62,779 nucleotides of DNA from positions 1-62,779 of the forward strand of contig CAMBOI010000016.1 in NCBI GenBank assembly GCA_945869265.1, written 5' to 3'. Numbering within the stretch: the first letter of the stretch is position 1; each line of letters begins with the position of its first letter. The position numbers were made by a program, and so were the translations under genes. Under the pieces are notes generated by a model. That model had not been told where the DNA came from. It did not search any database and saw only the letters and a list, made by a program, of their open reading frames with translations. Shown here in pieces: positions 53,351-62,441 of this stretch. This DNA comes from an uncultured Prevotella sp. Lineage in GTDB: Bacteria > Bacteroidota > Bacteroidia > Bacteroidales > Bacteroidaceae.

Positions 53351-54163
53351 ATGAAAGTCGTTCTTCTTGCCGGAGGCTTCGGCTCGCGCATCAGCGAAGA
53401 AAGCCAATTCAAACCAAAGCCAATGATTGAGATTGGCGGTATGCCTATTATGTGGCATATCATGAAAGAGTATGCCTACTATGGTCATACCGAGTTTATC
53501 ATCTGCGCTGGATATAAGCAGGAGTATATCAAGGAGTGGTTTGCCAACTACTTTCTGCATAACTCCGACGTCACCTTCGACTATCGTAACGGAAAGAACG
53601 AGATGACCGTACACCAGACCAATATGGAGCCATGGAAGGTGACAGTAGTAGATACCGGCTACAACACCATGACAGGCGGTCGAATCAAGCGTATTCAGAA
53701 ATACGTAGGTAACGAGACCTTCATGATGACCTATGGTGATGGAGTATGCGATGTTGAAATAGACAAACTATTAGAGTTCCATAAGAGTCATGGCAAGCTT
53801 GCCACACTTACAGCCGTCAAGATGGCACAGGACAAAGGAGTGCTTGATATAAATGGTGAAAATGCAGTGAAGGCATTTCGAGAAAAGAATGCAGCAGATG
53901 GAGCCCCAATAAATGCTGGATATATGGTACTTGAACCACAAATTTTTGACTTACTTGATGGAGATTCTTGTGTGTTTGAGAAAACTGCTCTTGTTGAATT
54001 GGCAAGTAGAGGAGAGTTGATGTCTTTTATCCACACTGGATTTTGGCAATGTATGGACAATATTAGAGAAAAGTCTCTTCTAGAGAAACTTCTATCTGAA
54101 AATAAAGCTCCTTGGAAACGTTGGGATCGTTCTGTTCCCAATATACCTGATTATGCCAAATAA
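53351..54163 (+). CDS. rfbF: Glucose-1-phosphate cytidylyltransferase
   Basis: A 270-residue nucleotidyltransferase making CDP-glucose from glucose-1-phosphate and CTP, the first step to CDP-3,6-dideoxyhexoses. The signature LAGGFGSRISEESQFKPKPM and the following MIEIGGMPIMWHIMK match RfbF/DdhA throughout; TYGDGVCDV is the metal site. The last part of the gene changes to a more A/T-rich codon use than the first two thirds. Confidence 0.95.
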   Translation: MKVVLLAGGFGSRISEESQFKPKPMIEIGGMPIMWHIMKEYAYYGHTEFIICAGYKQEYIKEWFANYFLHNSDVTFDYRNGKNEMTVHQTNMEPWKVTVVDTGYNTMTGGRIKRIQKYVGNETFMMTYGDGVCDVEIDKLLEFHKSHGKLATLTAVKMAQDKGVLDINGENAVKAFREKNAADGAPINAGYMVLEPQIFDLLDGDSCVFEKTALVELASRGELMSFIHTGFWQCMDNIREKSLLEKLLSENKAPWKRWDRSVPNIPDYAK

Positions 54164-54193
54164 TTCATAAATTATACGTAAATAATTATTAAT

Positions 54194-55540
54194 ATGTCAA
54201 GAAAAGAAGAATTAAAGCAGCAAATACTCGAGCTCACACGCGAGTATTATAAAGAGGTGCATGCCCCTAAGAAGGATTTTGTGCCAGGTAAGTCATTCGT
54301 CAACTACGGAGGTCGTTATTTCAACGACGAGGAGATGGTCAACCTTGTTGACTCGTCACTCGATTTCTGGTTGACGGCCGGCCCTTGGGCTCATAAGTTT
54401 GAGACTCGCCTCGCTAATTGGCTTGGAGTAAAACACTGTGCAGTCACAAACTCTGGTTCATCAGCCAACCTTCTCGCCTTCTACACCCTTACATCTCCCA
54501 AACTTGGAGATAGAGCTATTAAAAGAGGTGATGAGGTGATAACAGTGGCAGCTGGATTCCCCACTACAGTTAATCCCATCATCCAGTTTGGAGCTATACC
54601 AGTATTCGTAGATGTATGTCTTCCGGGATTTGATATCGATGTCAATCAGCTTGAAGCAGCCTATTCTCCAAAGGTAAAGGCAGTGATGATGGCTCATTCA
54701 CTTGGTAATCCATTCAATCTGAAGGCAGTATTGGAGTTTTGCGAAAAGCATAACCTCTGGTTGATTGAGGACAACTGTGATGCGCTTGGATCTGAATACA
54801 CCATTGACGGTGTTACCAAGAAAACAGGTACATGGGGGCATATCGGAACATCATCATTCTATCCTCCTCACCACATGACAATGGGCGAAGGTGGCGCAGT
54901 TTATACCAATGACCCGCTGCTCGACAAGATCTGTCGTTCATTCCGCGACTGGGGGCGCGACTGTTGGTGTGTTGGTGGTGTTGACAACACCTGTAAGCTC
55001 CGCTTTACCGGCAAGTTTGGCGAGCTGCCACAAGGCTATGATCATAAGTATGTATATTCACACTTCGGATTCAATCTGAAGATAACAGATATGCAGGCAG
55101 CTATAGGTTGTGCTCAGTTGGATAAGCTCGATGATATTGTATCAGCACGTCGAGCCAACTATAAGGCATTATATGACGGTCTGAAGGATTGTCCTGGAAT
55201 CATCCTTCCCGTTGCTGAAGAGAACTCCAACCCATCATGGTTTGGATTCCTTATTGCAGTAAAGGAAGATGCCGGTTTTACACGTAATGAACTCACAGGC
55301 TATCTCGAAGATAACAAGATTCAGACCCGCAACCTCTTTGCAGGCAATCTTATCAAGCATCCTGCATTCGATGAGATGCGCAAGAGTGGAGAGGGTTATC
55401 GTCAGGTAGGAGATCTTAAGAACACCGACTTCGTGATGAACAATACCTTCTGGATTGGCGTATATCCCGGAATGACAGCAGAGATGAATGCTTGGATGAT
55501 TGAATGTATCAATAAGTTCTGCAAGGAACATATTAAGTAA
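54194..55540 (+). CDS. rfbH: CDP-4-keto-6-deoxyglucose 3-dehydratase (RfbH/DdhC, E1)
   Basis: A 448-residue PMP-dependent, iron-sulfur dehydratase that removes the C3 hydroxyl of CDP-4-keto-6-deoxyglucose. The usual aminotransferase lysine is replaced by histidine (SFYPPHHMTMGEGG, His226/His227), as in E1 enzymes. Cys257, Cys259 and Cys267 (C-x-C-x7-C) with Cys195 would bind the 2Fe-2S cluster. The reaction needs an electron-donating reductase (E3, RfbI/DdhD), which is not encoded in the window. Confidence 0.95.
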   Translation: MSRKEELKQQILELTREYYKEVHAPKKDFVPGKSFVNYGGRYFNDEEMVNLVDSSLDFWLTAGPWAHKFETRLANWLGVKHCAVTNSGSSANLLAFYTLTSPKLGDRAIKRGDEVITVAAGFPTTVNPIIQFGAIPVFVDVCLPGFDIDVNQLEAAYSPKVKAVMMAHSLGNPFNLKAVLEFCEKHNLWLIEDNCDALGSEYTIDGVTKKTGTWGHIGTSSFYPPHHMTMGEGGAVYTNDPLLDKICRSFRDWGRDCWCVGGVDNTCKLRFTGKFGELPQGYDHKYVYSHFGFNLKITDMQAAIGCAQLDKLDDIVSARRANYKALYDGLKDCPGIILPVAEENSNPSWFGFLIAVKEDAGFTRNELTGYLEDNKIQTRNLFAGNLIKHPAFDEMRKSGEGYRQVGDLKNTDFVMNNTFWIGVYPGMTAEMNAWMIECINKFCKEHIK

Positions 55541-55546
55541 TCCGAC

Positions 55547-56623
55547 ATGATTGACATTTTTAATAATTTCTATAAAGGCAAACGAGTTCTTGTAACCGGT
55601 CACACCGGTTTCAAGGGCTCTTGGCTATCCATCTGGCTTCATGAGCTTGGAGCTGAGGTGGTAGGTGTCGCTCTTGACCCATTCACAGAGCGAGATAACT
55701 ACGTACTCTCTGGTATTGGAAACAAAATCAAGGCCGATATCAGAGCTGACATCCGAGATGGCGAAAAGATGAAAGAGATATTCGCAGAATATCAACCCGA
55801 GATAGTTTTCCATCTTGCAGCCCAACCGCTTGTTCGTCTCAGCTACGACATCCCGGTTGAAACCTACGAGACCAACGTGATGGGAACCATCAACATCATG
55901 GAGGCCATCAGGGCAACAGATAGCGTAAAGGTCGGCGTAATGATTACCACCGACAAGTGCTATGAGAACAAGGAACAGATATGGGGCTATCGTGAGAATG
56001 AGCCTATGGGCGGCTACGATCCATATTCATCCTCCAAAGGCGCAGCCGAGATTGCCATCAGCAGTTGGCGGAGAAGTTTCTTCAATCCTGCCGATTATGT
56101 GACAAAGCACCATGTAAGCCTTGCTTCAGTGAGAGCTGGTAATGTCATTGGTGGCGGTGATTGGGCATTAGACCGCATAATCCCTGACTGCATAAAGGCA
56201 ATAGAAGCAGACGAACCTATAGCTATCCGTAACAAAATGGCAGTTCGTCCATGGCAGCATGTCCTTGAACCCTTAAGTGGTTATATGCTTCTTGCGCAGA
56301 AGATGTGGGACGAGCCAACAAAATATTGTGAAGGATGGAACTTCGGACCAAGAGCAGAATCTATATCTACTGTATGGGAGGTAGCATCAAAGTTGATTGC
56401 CAATTATGGCAAGGGAGAACTTAAGGATATGAGTGACCCCAATGCCGTTCATGAAGCCAATCTCCTGATGCTTGATATTAGCAAGGCAAAATTCAAGTTA
56501 GGTTGGGAACCAAGAATGAATATAGACCAATGCGCTGCTCTCATAGCAGATTGGTATAAAAGATATAAGAAGGAGGATGTATATAACCTCTGTGTTGAGG
56601 AGATAGAAAAATTCTTGGGATAA
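55547..56623 (+). CDS. rfbG: CDP-glucose 4,6-dehydratase
   Basis: A 358-residue SDR enzyme converting CDP-glucose to CDP-4-keto-6-deoxyglucose. The NAD loop is GHTGFKGSWL near residue 18; MITTDKCYEN, YDPYSSSKGAAE (Tyr-x3-Lys) and RAGNVIGGGDWA are family motifs of RfbG/DdhB. In the pathway it acts before RfbH although its gene comes after it. Its stop codon TAA shares one base with the next ATG. Confidence 0.95.
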   Translation: MIDIFNNFYKGKRVLVTGHTGFKGSWLSIWLHELGAEVVGVALDPFTERDNYVLSGIGNKIKADIRADIRDGEKMKEIFAEYQPEIVFHLAAQPLVRLSYDIPVETYETNVMGTINIMEAIRATDSVKVGVMITTDKCYENKEQIWGYRENEPMGGYDPYSSSKGAAEIAISSWRRSFFNPADYVTKHHVSLASVRAGNVIGGGDWALDRIIPDCIKAIEADEPIAIRNKMAVRPWQHVLEPLSGYMLLAQKMWDEPTKYCEGWNFGPRAESISTVWEVASKLIANYGKGELKDMSDPNAVHEANLLMLDISKAKFKLGWEPRMNIDQCAALIADWYKRYKKEDVYNLCVEEIEKFLG

Positions 56624-57522
56624 TGGAAAATATTTTCTTAATTGGCGGAAGCGGATTCATTGGAAAGAATCTTGTTAATCAGTTCCGCCAGAATTACGAA
56701 GTTCATGTAATTGACAAGTTCATAGATGAGAAGTTCTTCTCGGTACGTCCAGAGGTAAAGACATTGAAGATGGATTTGGTTGAAGAGCAAGTACCATGTG
56801 ATTATCCATCTCCAGACTACATAATCAATCTTGCCTCGATTGTGACAGCAGAAAGAAACTTTGCATTGTTCGATGGACTTATTTCTTCAAATCTCAAGGT
56901 TCTGCTTAATCTGTATGAGCGCTTTAAGAATGACAAGAAGTTGAAACTCTTCATTCAGTTTGGCAGTAGCGAGGAATATGGAAATGAAGGATCACCCTTC
57001 AAAGAGACAATGCGAGAGTGTCCCAACTCGCCGTATGCGCTTGTGAAGCAGCTGACAGTCAATACAGCCCTAATGCTCCATAGCAACTACGGATTCCCTG
57101 CAATGGTAGTACGCCCAGGTAATCTCTTTGGACAGTATCAGAATCCTTCAAAGTTCATTCCTTATGTTATTCAACAACTTAAGGCTAATGCACCTCTAAA
57201 TGTAACACCTTGTGAGCAGAAACGTGATTTCATATACGCAGAGGATTTTGCATGGTGCATAGAGCAGATAATAAAGAATCACAATAAGGCTGTTGGAGAA
57301 ATAATAAATGTTGGAAGTGGAGAAAGCATTTCACTGAAAAGCATTATTGAAACCGCAAAGAAAGAAATAGGGAGTCTTTCAGACATATATTATGGTGCAC
57401 TAAAATATCGAGAGAATGAAGTAATGGACTTACGATGTGATATATCTCGATTGGAAAGCATCATAAATTCAAAACTATGTTTTAATCCTTTAAATCAATT
57501 AAAGAATTATATCAATGATTGA
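56623..57522 (+). CDS. NAD-dependent epimerase/reductase, CDP-abequose-synthase-like
   Basis: A 299-residue extended SDR. The loop GGSGFIGKN is at the N-terminus and SPYALVKQ supplies Tyr-x3-Lys; FGSSEEYG gives the catalytic serine. The length (299) and the place after rfbF-rfbH-rfbG match RfbJ, which reduces the 4-keto-3,6-dideoxy sugar to CDP-abequose; paratose synthase (RfbS) is also possible. The product is thus a 3,6-dideoxyhexose, but which isomer cannot be told. It overlaps the next gene by 8 bases. Confidence 0.8.
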   Translation: MENIFLIGGSGFIGKNLVNQFRQNYEVHVIDKFIDEKFFSVRPEVKTLKMDLVEEQVPCDYPSPDYIINLASIVTAERNFALFDGLISSNLKVLLNLYERFKNDKKLKLFIQFGSSEEYGNEGSPFKETMRECPNSPYALVKQLTVNTALMLHSNYGFPAMVVRPGNLFGQYQNPSKFIPYVIQQLKANAPLNVTPCEQKRDFIYAEDFAWCIEQIIKNHNKAVGEIINVGSGESISLKSIIETAKKEIGSLSDIYYGALKYRENEVMDLRCDISRLESIINSKLCFNPLNQLKNYIND

Positions 57523-58777
57523 AAATCTAATATTAGGCGCAGGTATTTCTGGATTAGCTGCTAATTATGCTTTAAAGTCAAAAGGATTGTTGTCAGCAAT
57601 AGTTGAGAAGGATGCTGATTATGGAGGCTTATGTGGCTCATTTGAGATTAATGGTTTTAGATTTGACAGATTTGTTCATCTATGTTTTACAAAATCTGAT
57701 ATTGTAAATGATATATTTGGACAAGCATCGAATAATATATTAAGTCATAAACCAGAAGCATACAATGTATATAAAGGTATGTGGATCAAGCATCCTGCTC
57801 AAAACAACCTGTTCCCACTTTCAGAAGAAGAGAAAAAACTCATAATAAATGATTTCTTGAATAGGAAATCTCCAGATACATCTAACATTAAAAATTATGA
57901 GGATTGGCTTCGTATTCAATTCGGAGATTACTTTGCAGAACATTTTCCGATGGTATATACAAGGAAGTATTGGATGAAGGAAGCTCGCGAGTTACGTACA
58001 GAATGGGTAGGTCAACGTATTTATCAACCATCAGTGGAAGAGGTAATAAAAGGTAGCAAAACAGCTGACACTCCTAATACTTACTATGCAAAGGAAATGA
58101 GATATCCCAGAAAAGGAGGATATAAGCAGTTCTTGAAAGTATTGGCAGAATCTGCTGATATTCGATATAATAAAGAAGTAAATGAAATAGAACCTTTATT
58201 GAAGAAAATCTCATTTTCAGATGGGACTTCTGTTGAGTACAATCGATTGATATCTAGCCTTCCTCTTACTGAGATGGTTAAGCTTGTGAAGAATACTCCT
58301 GATGATGTAAAAGCAGCTGCCGACAAACTTGAATGTACCTGTGGCTATCATGTATCAATAGCATTAAAAACAATGAATATTCCACCTTATCTATGGTGGT
58401 ACATCTATGATGAGGATAATCTTGCATCTCGAGTTTATTCTCCATCATTGAAGAGCCCTGATAATGCACCTGAAGGATGCAGCAGTCTTCAGATGGAAGT
58501 GTATTGCAAGCAGGGAGAATTTACTGAAGAAGTAATAAAAGACAGAACAGTAGGAAAACTGATAGAAAGAGGATTTATAAAAGAAGAAGATATTATGTTT
58601 ATACATCTCGGATTTGAGAAGTATGCAAATGTAATCTTCACTGAGCCAATATATGAGGCTCGTAAAATAGTTAGAGATTATCTCGCATTAGTAGGTATTG
58701 AGACCATCGGTCGATTCGGCGAATGGGATTACCTCTGGAGCGATCAAAGTTTATTAAGTGGATTAAAAATCAAATAA
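57515..58777 (+). CDS. FAD-dependent oxidoreductase/mutase-like protein
   Basis: A 420-residue flavoprotein of the amine-oxidase / UDP-galactopyranose-mutase-like group. The FAD loop ILGAGISGLAANYAL opens the protein; KDADYGGLCGSF continues the dinucleotide-binding fold, and GRFGEWDYLWSDQSLLSG near the end is the usual FAD-closing motif. In polysaccharide loci such proteins may contract a pyranose to a furanose or desaturate a sugar. The genes around it suggest a role on the dideoxyhexose. The A/T-rich codon use differs from rfbG. Confidence 0.78.
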   Translation: MIENLILGAGISGLAANYALKSKGLLSAIVEKDADYGGLCGSFEINGFRFDRFVHLCFTKSDIVNDIFGQASNNILSHKPEAYNVYKGMWIKHPAQNNLFPLSEEEKKLIINDFLNRKSPDTSNIKNYEDWLRIQFGDYFAEHFPMVYTRKYWMKEARELRTEWVGQRIYQPSVEEVIKGSKTADTPNTYYAKEMRYPRKGGYKQFLKVLAESADIRYNKEVNEIEPLLKKISFSDGTSVEYNRLISSLPLTEMVKLVKNTPDDVKAAADKLECTCGYHVSIALKTMNIPPYLWWYIYDEDNLASRVYSPSLKSPDNAPEGCSSLQMEVYCKQGEFTEEVIKDRTVGKLIERGFIKEEDIMFIHLGFEKYANVIFTEPIYEARKIVRDYLALVGIETIGRFGEWDYLWSDQSLLSGLKIK

Positions 58778-58778
58778 T

Positions 58779-59684
58779 ATGCTAACAGATATAATTATCA
58801 TAATTCCAACTCATAAACGCCAGCATTATCTTAATCGAGTAGCATGGTACTACTCACATTTTGATATGCAGGTATATATTTGTGACTCAACACCAGGAGG
58901 AGCATTTAATATAGACCATTATAATAATATTAATTATATTTGGTGTCCGGAAAAGACATTTTATACAAAAATATTACATGTGTTAAATACTACTAATGCT
59001 CGTTTCTATGCGACAAGTCCAGATGATGACTTTTTGGTATACGAGACTCTTATGGAGTGCTATAACTTTTTGCTTGGAGACAAAAGGTATTCAATGGCTA
59101 TAGGAAGACAGTGTTATTTTAATGAAGGTTTTAAAAATAATACTGTTTTTACAAACATATATTCTAATGGATTATATGGAAAACGAATTGATGGTAATAA
59201 AATTCAAAATTCCATCAAGTTTTGGTCGAATTATCAAAATATTCTTTGGACTTTGTTCACTAAGGACACTCTGTTAGATGCTTTTGAAACTCTTGAGCGC
59301 CTTCATTATGATTCTCAGAATTTTATTGAGCTAACTTTAGGTATGAAGGCTATCTCTCACGGAAAAATATATTTATCTAAGGATTTCCTAAATTGCAGAG
59401 AGGTATCGACTGCTATCCATTGGGGAAATTTAGAAAAGGAGATTTCAATAAGTAACTTCTTCAAATATAAATCCATGAGGAAAGATATGACAAAGTTTTG
59501 GAATAGTGAAAACACGTTTTCTTCAAGAATTGGTTTCCTATGCTATTTATTTGTATCTAGTAATAGAATTATAGAGAAAGTAAGAGCCCTTTCATTAAAA
59601 TTGTTGAATAGAGGCAAAGTTACAATTTCTATAGATGATACAAAATTGTCTTCTAGAATTTCTAATGCATTGAGTCATGTCTGA
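58779..59684 (+). CDS. Glycosyltransferase-like protein (GT-A fold)
   Basis: A 301-residue protein with the GT-A beginning IIIIIPTHKRQHYLNRV and the metal-binding region ATSPDDDFLV. The rest is not similar to a common family that I can name. It is the only glycosyltransferase candidate seen in the locus after upxY, and overlaps the flippase gene by 8 bases. The donor may be CDP-dideoxyhexose or CMP-nonulosonate; this is open. Confidence 0.75.
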   Translation: MLTDIIIIIPTHKRQHYLNRVAWYYSHFDMQVYICDSTPGGAFNIDHYNNINYIWCPEKTFYTKILHVLNTTNARFYATSPDDDFLVYETLMECYNFLLGDKRYSMAIGRQCYFNEGFKNNTVFTNIYSNGLYGKRIDGNKIQNSIKFWSNYQNILWTLFTKDTLLDAFETLERLHYDSQNFIELTLGMKAISHGKIYLSKDFLNCREVSTAIHWGNLEKEISISNFFKYKSMRKDMTKFWNSENTFSSRIGFLCYLFVSSNRIIEKVRALSLKLLNRGKVTISIDDTKLSSRISNALSHV

Positions 59685-61131
59685 TGTAAGAGCTTTATTA
59701 AAGCATTCATTAAACTATTTGTTTGCGCAAGTAGCTACCAAGGCACTGGCATTTATATCTATACCTGTATATACTCGTATATTGAGTGTTGAAGAATTTG
59801 GTGTGGTTCAAGTGTTTCTCGCAACAGTTGGTATTGCGTCTGTTCTTTTGACACTCAATACAGAAGTAGGTATTAGCCGTTATTATTACGACAGAAAGAG
59901 TGATGATGACTTTAAGGAATTTGTAGGTACTACAATTGTCATCATGTCTTCAGTGATGGTGGGTACTTCATTAGTGGGTATACTACTATTGCCTTGGTTG
60001 TCAAATGAGTTGTCTTTTAGTTATTTGTTGACTTTGGCCCTTCTGCCTGTGTCAATCTACAATGTAAGCAATTCTGTCTTCACCCAAATATACAGTGTTC
60101 TGTTGGAAAGCAAGAAAATCGCCATTGTATCATCCGTTCAAACCTACTTAGCTTTTATTCTTTCTGTAGTTGCAATATTGTTACTTCCTAAGGATAAATA
60201 TTACGGGCAGGTGATCGGTACAATTGCAGCAATGGTTGTCTTGTGGCAATATCTGGTCAGACAAATAAAACCTTATTGTATATTTCACGTTAAGAAGGAA
60301 CATGTTAAATACTTGCTATCATATAGCTTGCCTTACCTCCCATATACATTGAGTGGTATCATTATCGCACAATTGGGGCGAATTGTGATTTGTCAATATG
60401 GAGGGTTTGGACTAGCTGGTCAATATAGTTTTGCAACAAACATCGCTTTGATTATGTTGGTGTTTATTGGAATTGTTCATTCTGCATGGAATCCTTATTA
60501 CTTTCAATATATGACTGATGGCGATTATAAAAGTGTAGACAAAGACTATAAACTGATATGGGCGGTGACTTTGAGTTTAGGATTAGCTTTAATTTTATTT
60601 GGAAAGGAATTAGCCTTCGTTTTGGGTAAAGAAGAATATTTCTCTTCGGTAAAGTATATTCCTGTATTGATAATGGGCTATGTCTTTTATCAATGGTCCT
60701 ATGTTTATATGAGGAATACGGGGTTTGCCAAACGTGTAATATGGAATGCATTAAGCGTCGTATCAGGTGGTGTTGCTAATATGGGTATTTGTTATTTAAG
60801 TATCTATAAATATGGGGCATGGGGCGTTGTATTTGCTTTTGCCATATCATATTTCGTTATGCTTGTCACGTCTTGGTCAATAAATAAGTGGGTAATCAAG
60901 GAGTATGCTCCCAGGTGTACATCTTTCCTTATGCCGTTTATTATATGGGGAGTGTTTGCTGCAGGATATTATATGGTTCATAACGAATTTGCTGGTAATT
61001 ATCTAGTTGAAATTCTATTTAAATTACTTTTACTCGTTGTTTATAGTATGGTTATAATTTATCCATATAGATTTAAAGTTTATACAGTCTTGAGACGATT
61101 TGTAAGCACTCAATTTAGGGCTATAAAATAG
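59677..61131 (+). CDS. wzx: Polysaccharide flippase (Wzx)
   Basis: A 484-residue integral membrane protein with about 12-14 hydrophobic helices (for example LVGILLLPWLSNELSFSYLL). The N-terminus LKHSLNYLFAQVATKALAFISIPVYTRIL is that of Wzx/RfbX proteins. It would move the lipid-linked repeat unit, carrying the nonulosonate and/or dideoxyhexose, across the inner membrane. It is the last intact gene of the locus; no polymerase (Wzy) is visible before the insertion elements. Confidence 0.9.
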   Translation: MSDVRALLKHSLNYLFAQVATKALAFISIPVYTRILSVEEFGVVQVFLATVGIASVLLTLNTEVGISRYYYDRKSDDDFKEFVGTTIVIMSSVMVGTSLVGILLLPWLSNELSFSYLLTLALLPVSIYNVSNSVFTQIYSVLLESKKIAIVSSVQTYLAFILSVVAILLLPKDKYYGQVIGTIAAMVVLWQYLVRQIKPYCIFHVKKEHVKYLLSYSLPYLPYTLSGIIIAQLGRIVICQYGGFGLAGQYSFATNIALIMLVFIGIVHSAWNPYYFQYMTDGDYKSVDKDYKLIWAVTLSLGLALILFGKELAFVLGKEEYFSSVKYIPVLIMGYVFYQWSYVYMRNTGFAKRVIWNALSVVSGGVANMGICYLSIYKYGAWGVVFAFAISYFVMLVTSWSINKWVIKEYAPRCTSFLMPFIIWGVFAAGYYMVHNEFAGNYLVEILFKLLLLVVYSMVIIYPYRFKVYTVLRRFVSTQFRAIK

Positions 61132-61169
61132 AGTTTGTACCTTTGCTGCTGAATTTAAACATTATCATT

Positions 61170-61565
61170 ATGTACAGCAGCGAAGATTTAGAAAGATTTT
61201 ATTTCCAGTATCAAACCGAGGCGTTGCCTCATGGCGAATCGATACAGAGTTTTTGTGTAAAGAACAAAGTACCCTACAACATTTTTTCGAAATTGTACAA
61301 GGACACACGCAAACAGATTGTAGAGGTAAAGGTAGATGGCAGACCCTCAGACTCGGAAAAAGAACCATGGGTTCAATCCGATTCCATTCAGCCAGCATCG
61401 CCTTCTCCAGTTCGTATAATGATAGAACTGCGAATGAGCAATGGAATACACTTTAAAACTATAGTGAAAATATGGCTGCAGACGAGAAAGACCGTTTCAT
61501 ACAATACTTGGTCGATAAGGTCAATACGTACGAGTTGGACAAACGTGCTACAGAACTTGCCGTAG
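61170..61565 (+). pseudogene. IS66 orfA (tnpA-like), 3' end replaced
   Basis: A 131-residue frame. The first 100 residues (YSSEDLERFYFQYQTEALPH, then GESIQSFCVKNKVPYNIFSK, later IELRMSNGIHF) match the small first ORF of Bacteroidetes IS66 elements, a helix-turn-helix protein. After GIHF the frame continues into sequence that belongs to the start of tnpC, so the normal end has been lost by deletion. Confidence 0.7.
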
Positions 61566-62221
61566 AAGAGATCCAGTCCACGTTTGACAGTGTAAGTTCC
61601 AGCCTCGAATCCTTGAAGAAGGAAATGGAGGAGATAAAGGCTGAATTGCGCGAGGAACGCTCTAAGCGCAAGAAGGCCGAGGCAAAGGCACGTAAGCTCG
61701 ACCAGCAGTTGAAGTATGCCCAGAAGAACAAGTTCGGCGACAAGCGCCAGAATGCCCGTAAGGACGAGAAGAAGGATGACTCTGCCGACCGTGAGGACGA
61801 GAAGGACAAGTTTGACGGTACAGAAGGTACTGTCTCGACCAAGTCGGTTCAGGAGAATCCGAAAGAAGAGAATCTTGTGAAAGTGAAGAAAGAGCGTGAT
61901 ACCTCAAACCGTCCTGAGAAGTATGACACAATGTCGGTTGACGGAGCTCCCGTCTTCCATCCGACAGACGACTCAAAGGTTCCGGGCTATTTCCCAACAG
62001 AGGGTCATCCAGAGGTGGTTATGAAGTTTGAAGGCACAAAGGCAACGCCGGAGTTTCTTCAGGCCCTTGCCTATGAGGTATATGTAAAGAACGTCACGTT
62101 TGGTCTTCTTCACCAGTGGCTTACAGACATGGAAATGACCATATCCGAAAACAAGATAGGCTTCGTCTCGCCTGAAAGGCGATATGAAGCACCGACCGTT
62201 GCACGTCCGCCGCAAATGTAA
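61472..62221 (+). pseudogene. IS66 transposase TnpC, truncated and internally deleted
   Basis: A 249-residue frame. The N-terminus has the leucine-zipper/coiled-coil part (LESLKKEMEEIKAELREERS) and the basic linker of IS66 TnpC. A shortened stretch joins SKVPG directly to YFPTEGHPEV, where full-length relatives seem to have more sequence. The DDE catalytic core, expected after WLTDMEMTISEN, is missing; the frame ends at APTVARPPQM. It cannot be an active transposase. Confidence 0.72.
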
Positions 62222-62441
62222 TCAGAATATTATGGGGAAAGATGTTGGTTTTTGCATGGTTTCCAAAAGTCAAGTGGCAACTTACGGATGAGAAAAACGG
62301 ACTTTTACCTCTTAGAATATATACAAACAGAGATGTCACAATCTCAAATCATGCCACAAATGATACAATATACAGTGTTTTACGACGCGTTAGGGCATAA
62401 AGAGGCTGTCCACGAAGAAAAGCACTTCGCGGACTACCTGC

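Larger units (their letters stand above)
61138..62221 (+). mobile_element. Degenerate IS66-family element lacking tnpB
   Basis: The element starts just after wzx. A TACCTTTG box (61138-61145) precedes the first ORF. It contains an orfA-type gene whose end is lost and a shortened tnpC; the intervening tnpB, present in complete IS66 elements, is missing. The terminal inverted repeats were not located, so the limits are approximate. Confidence 0.72.
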
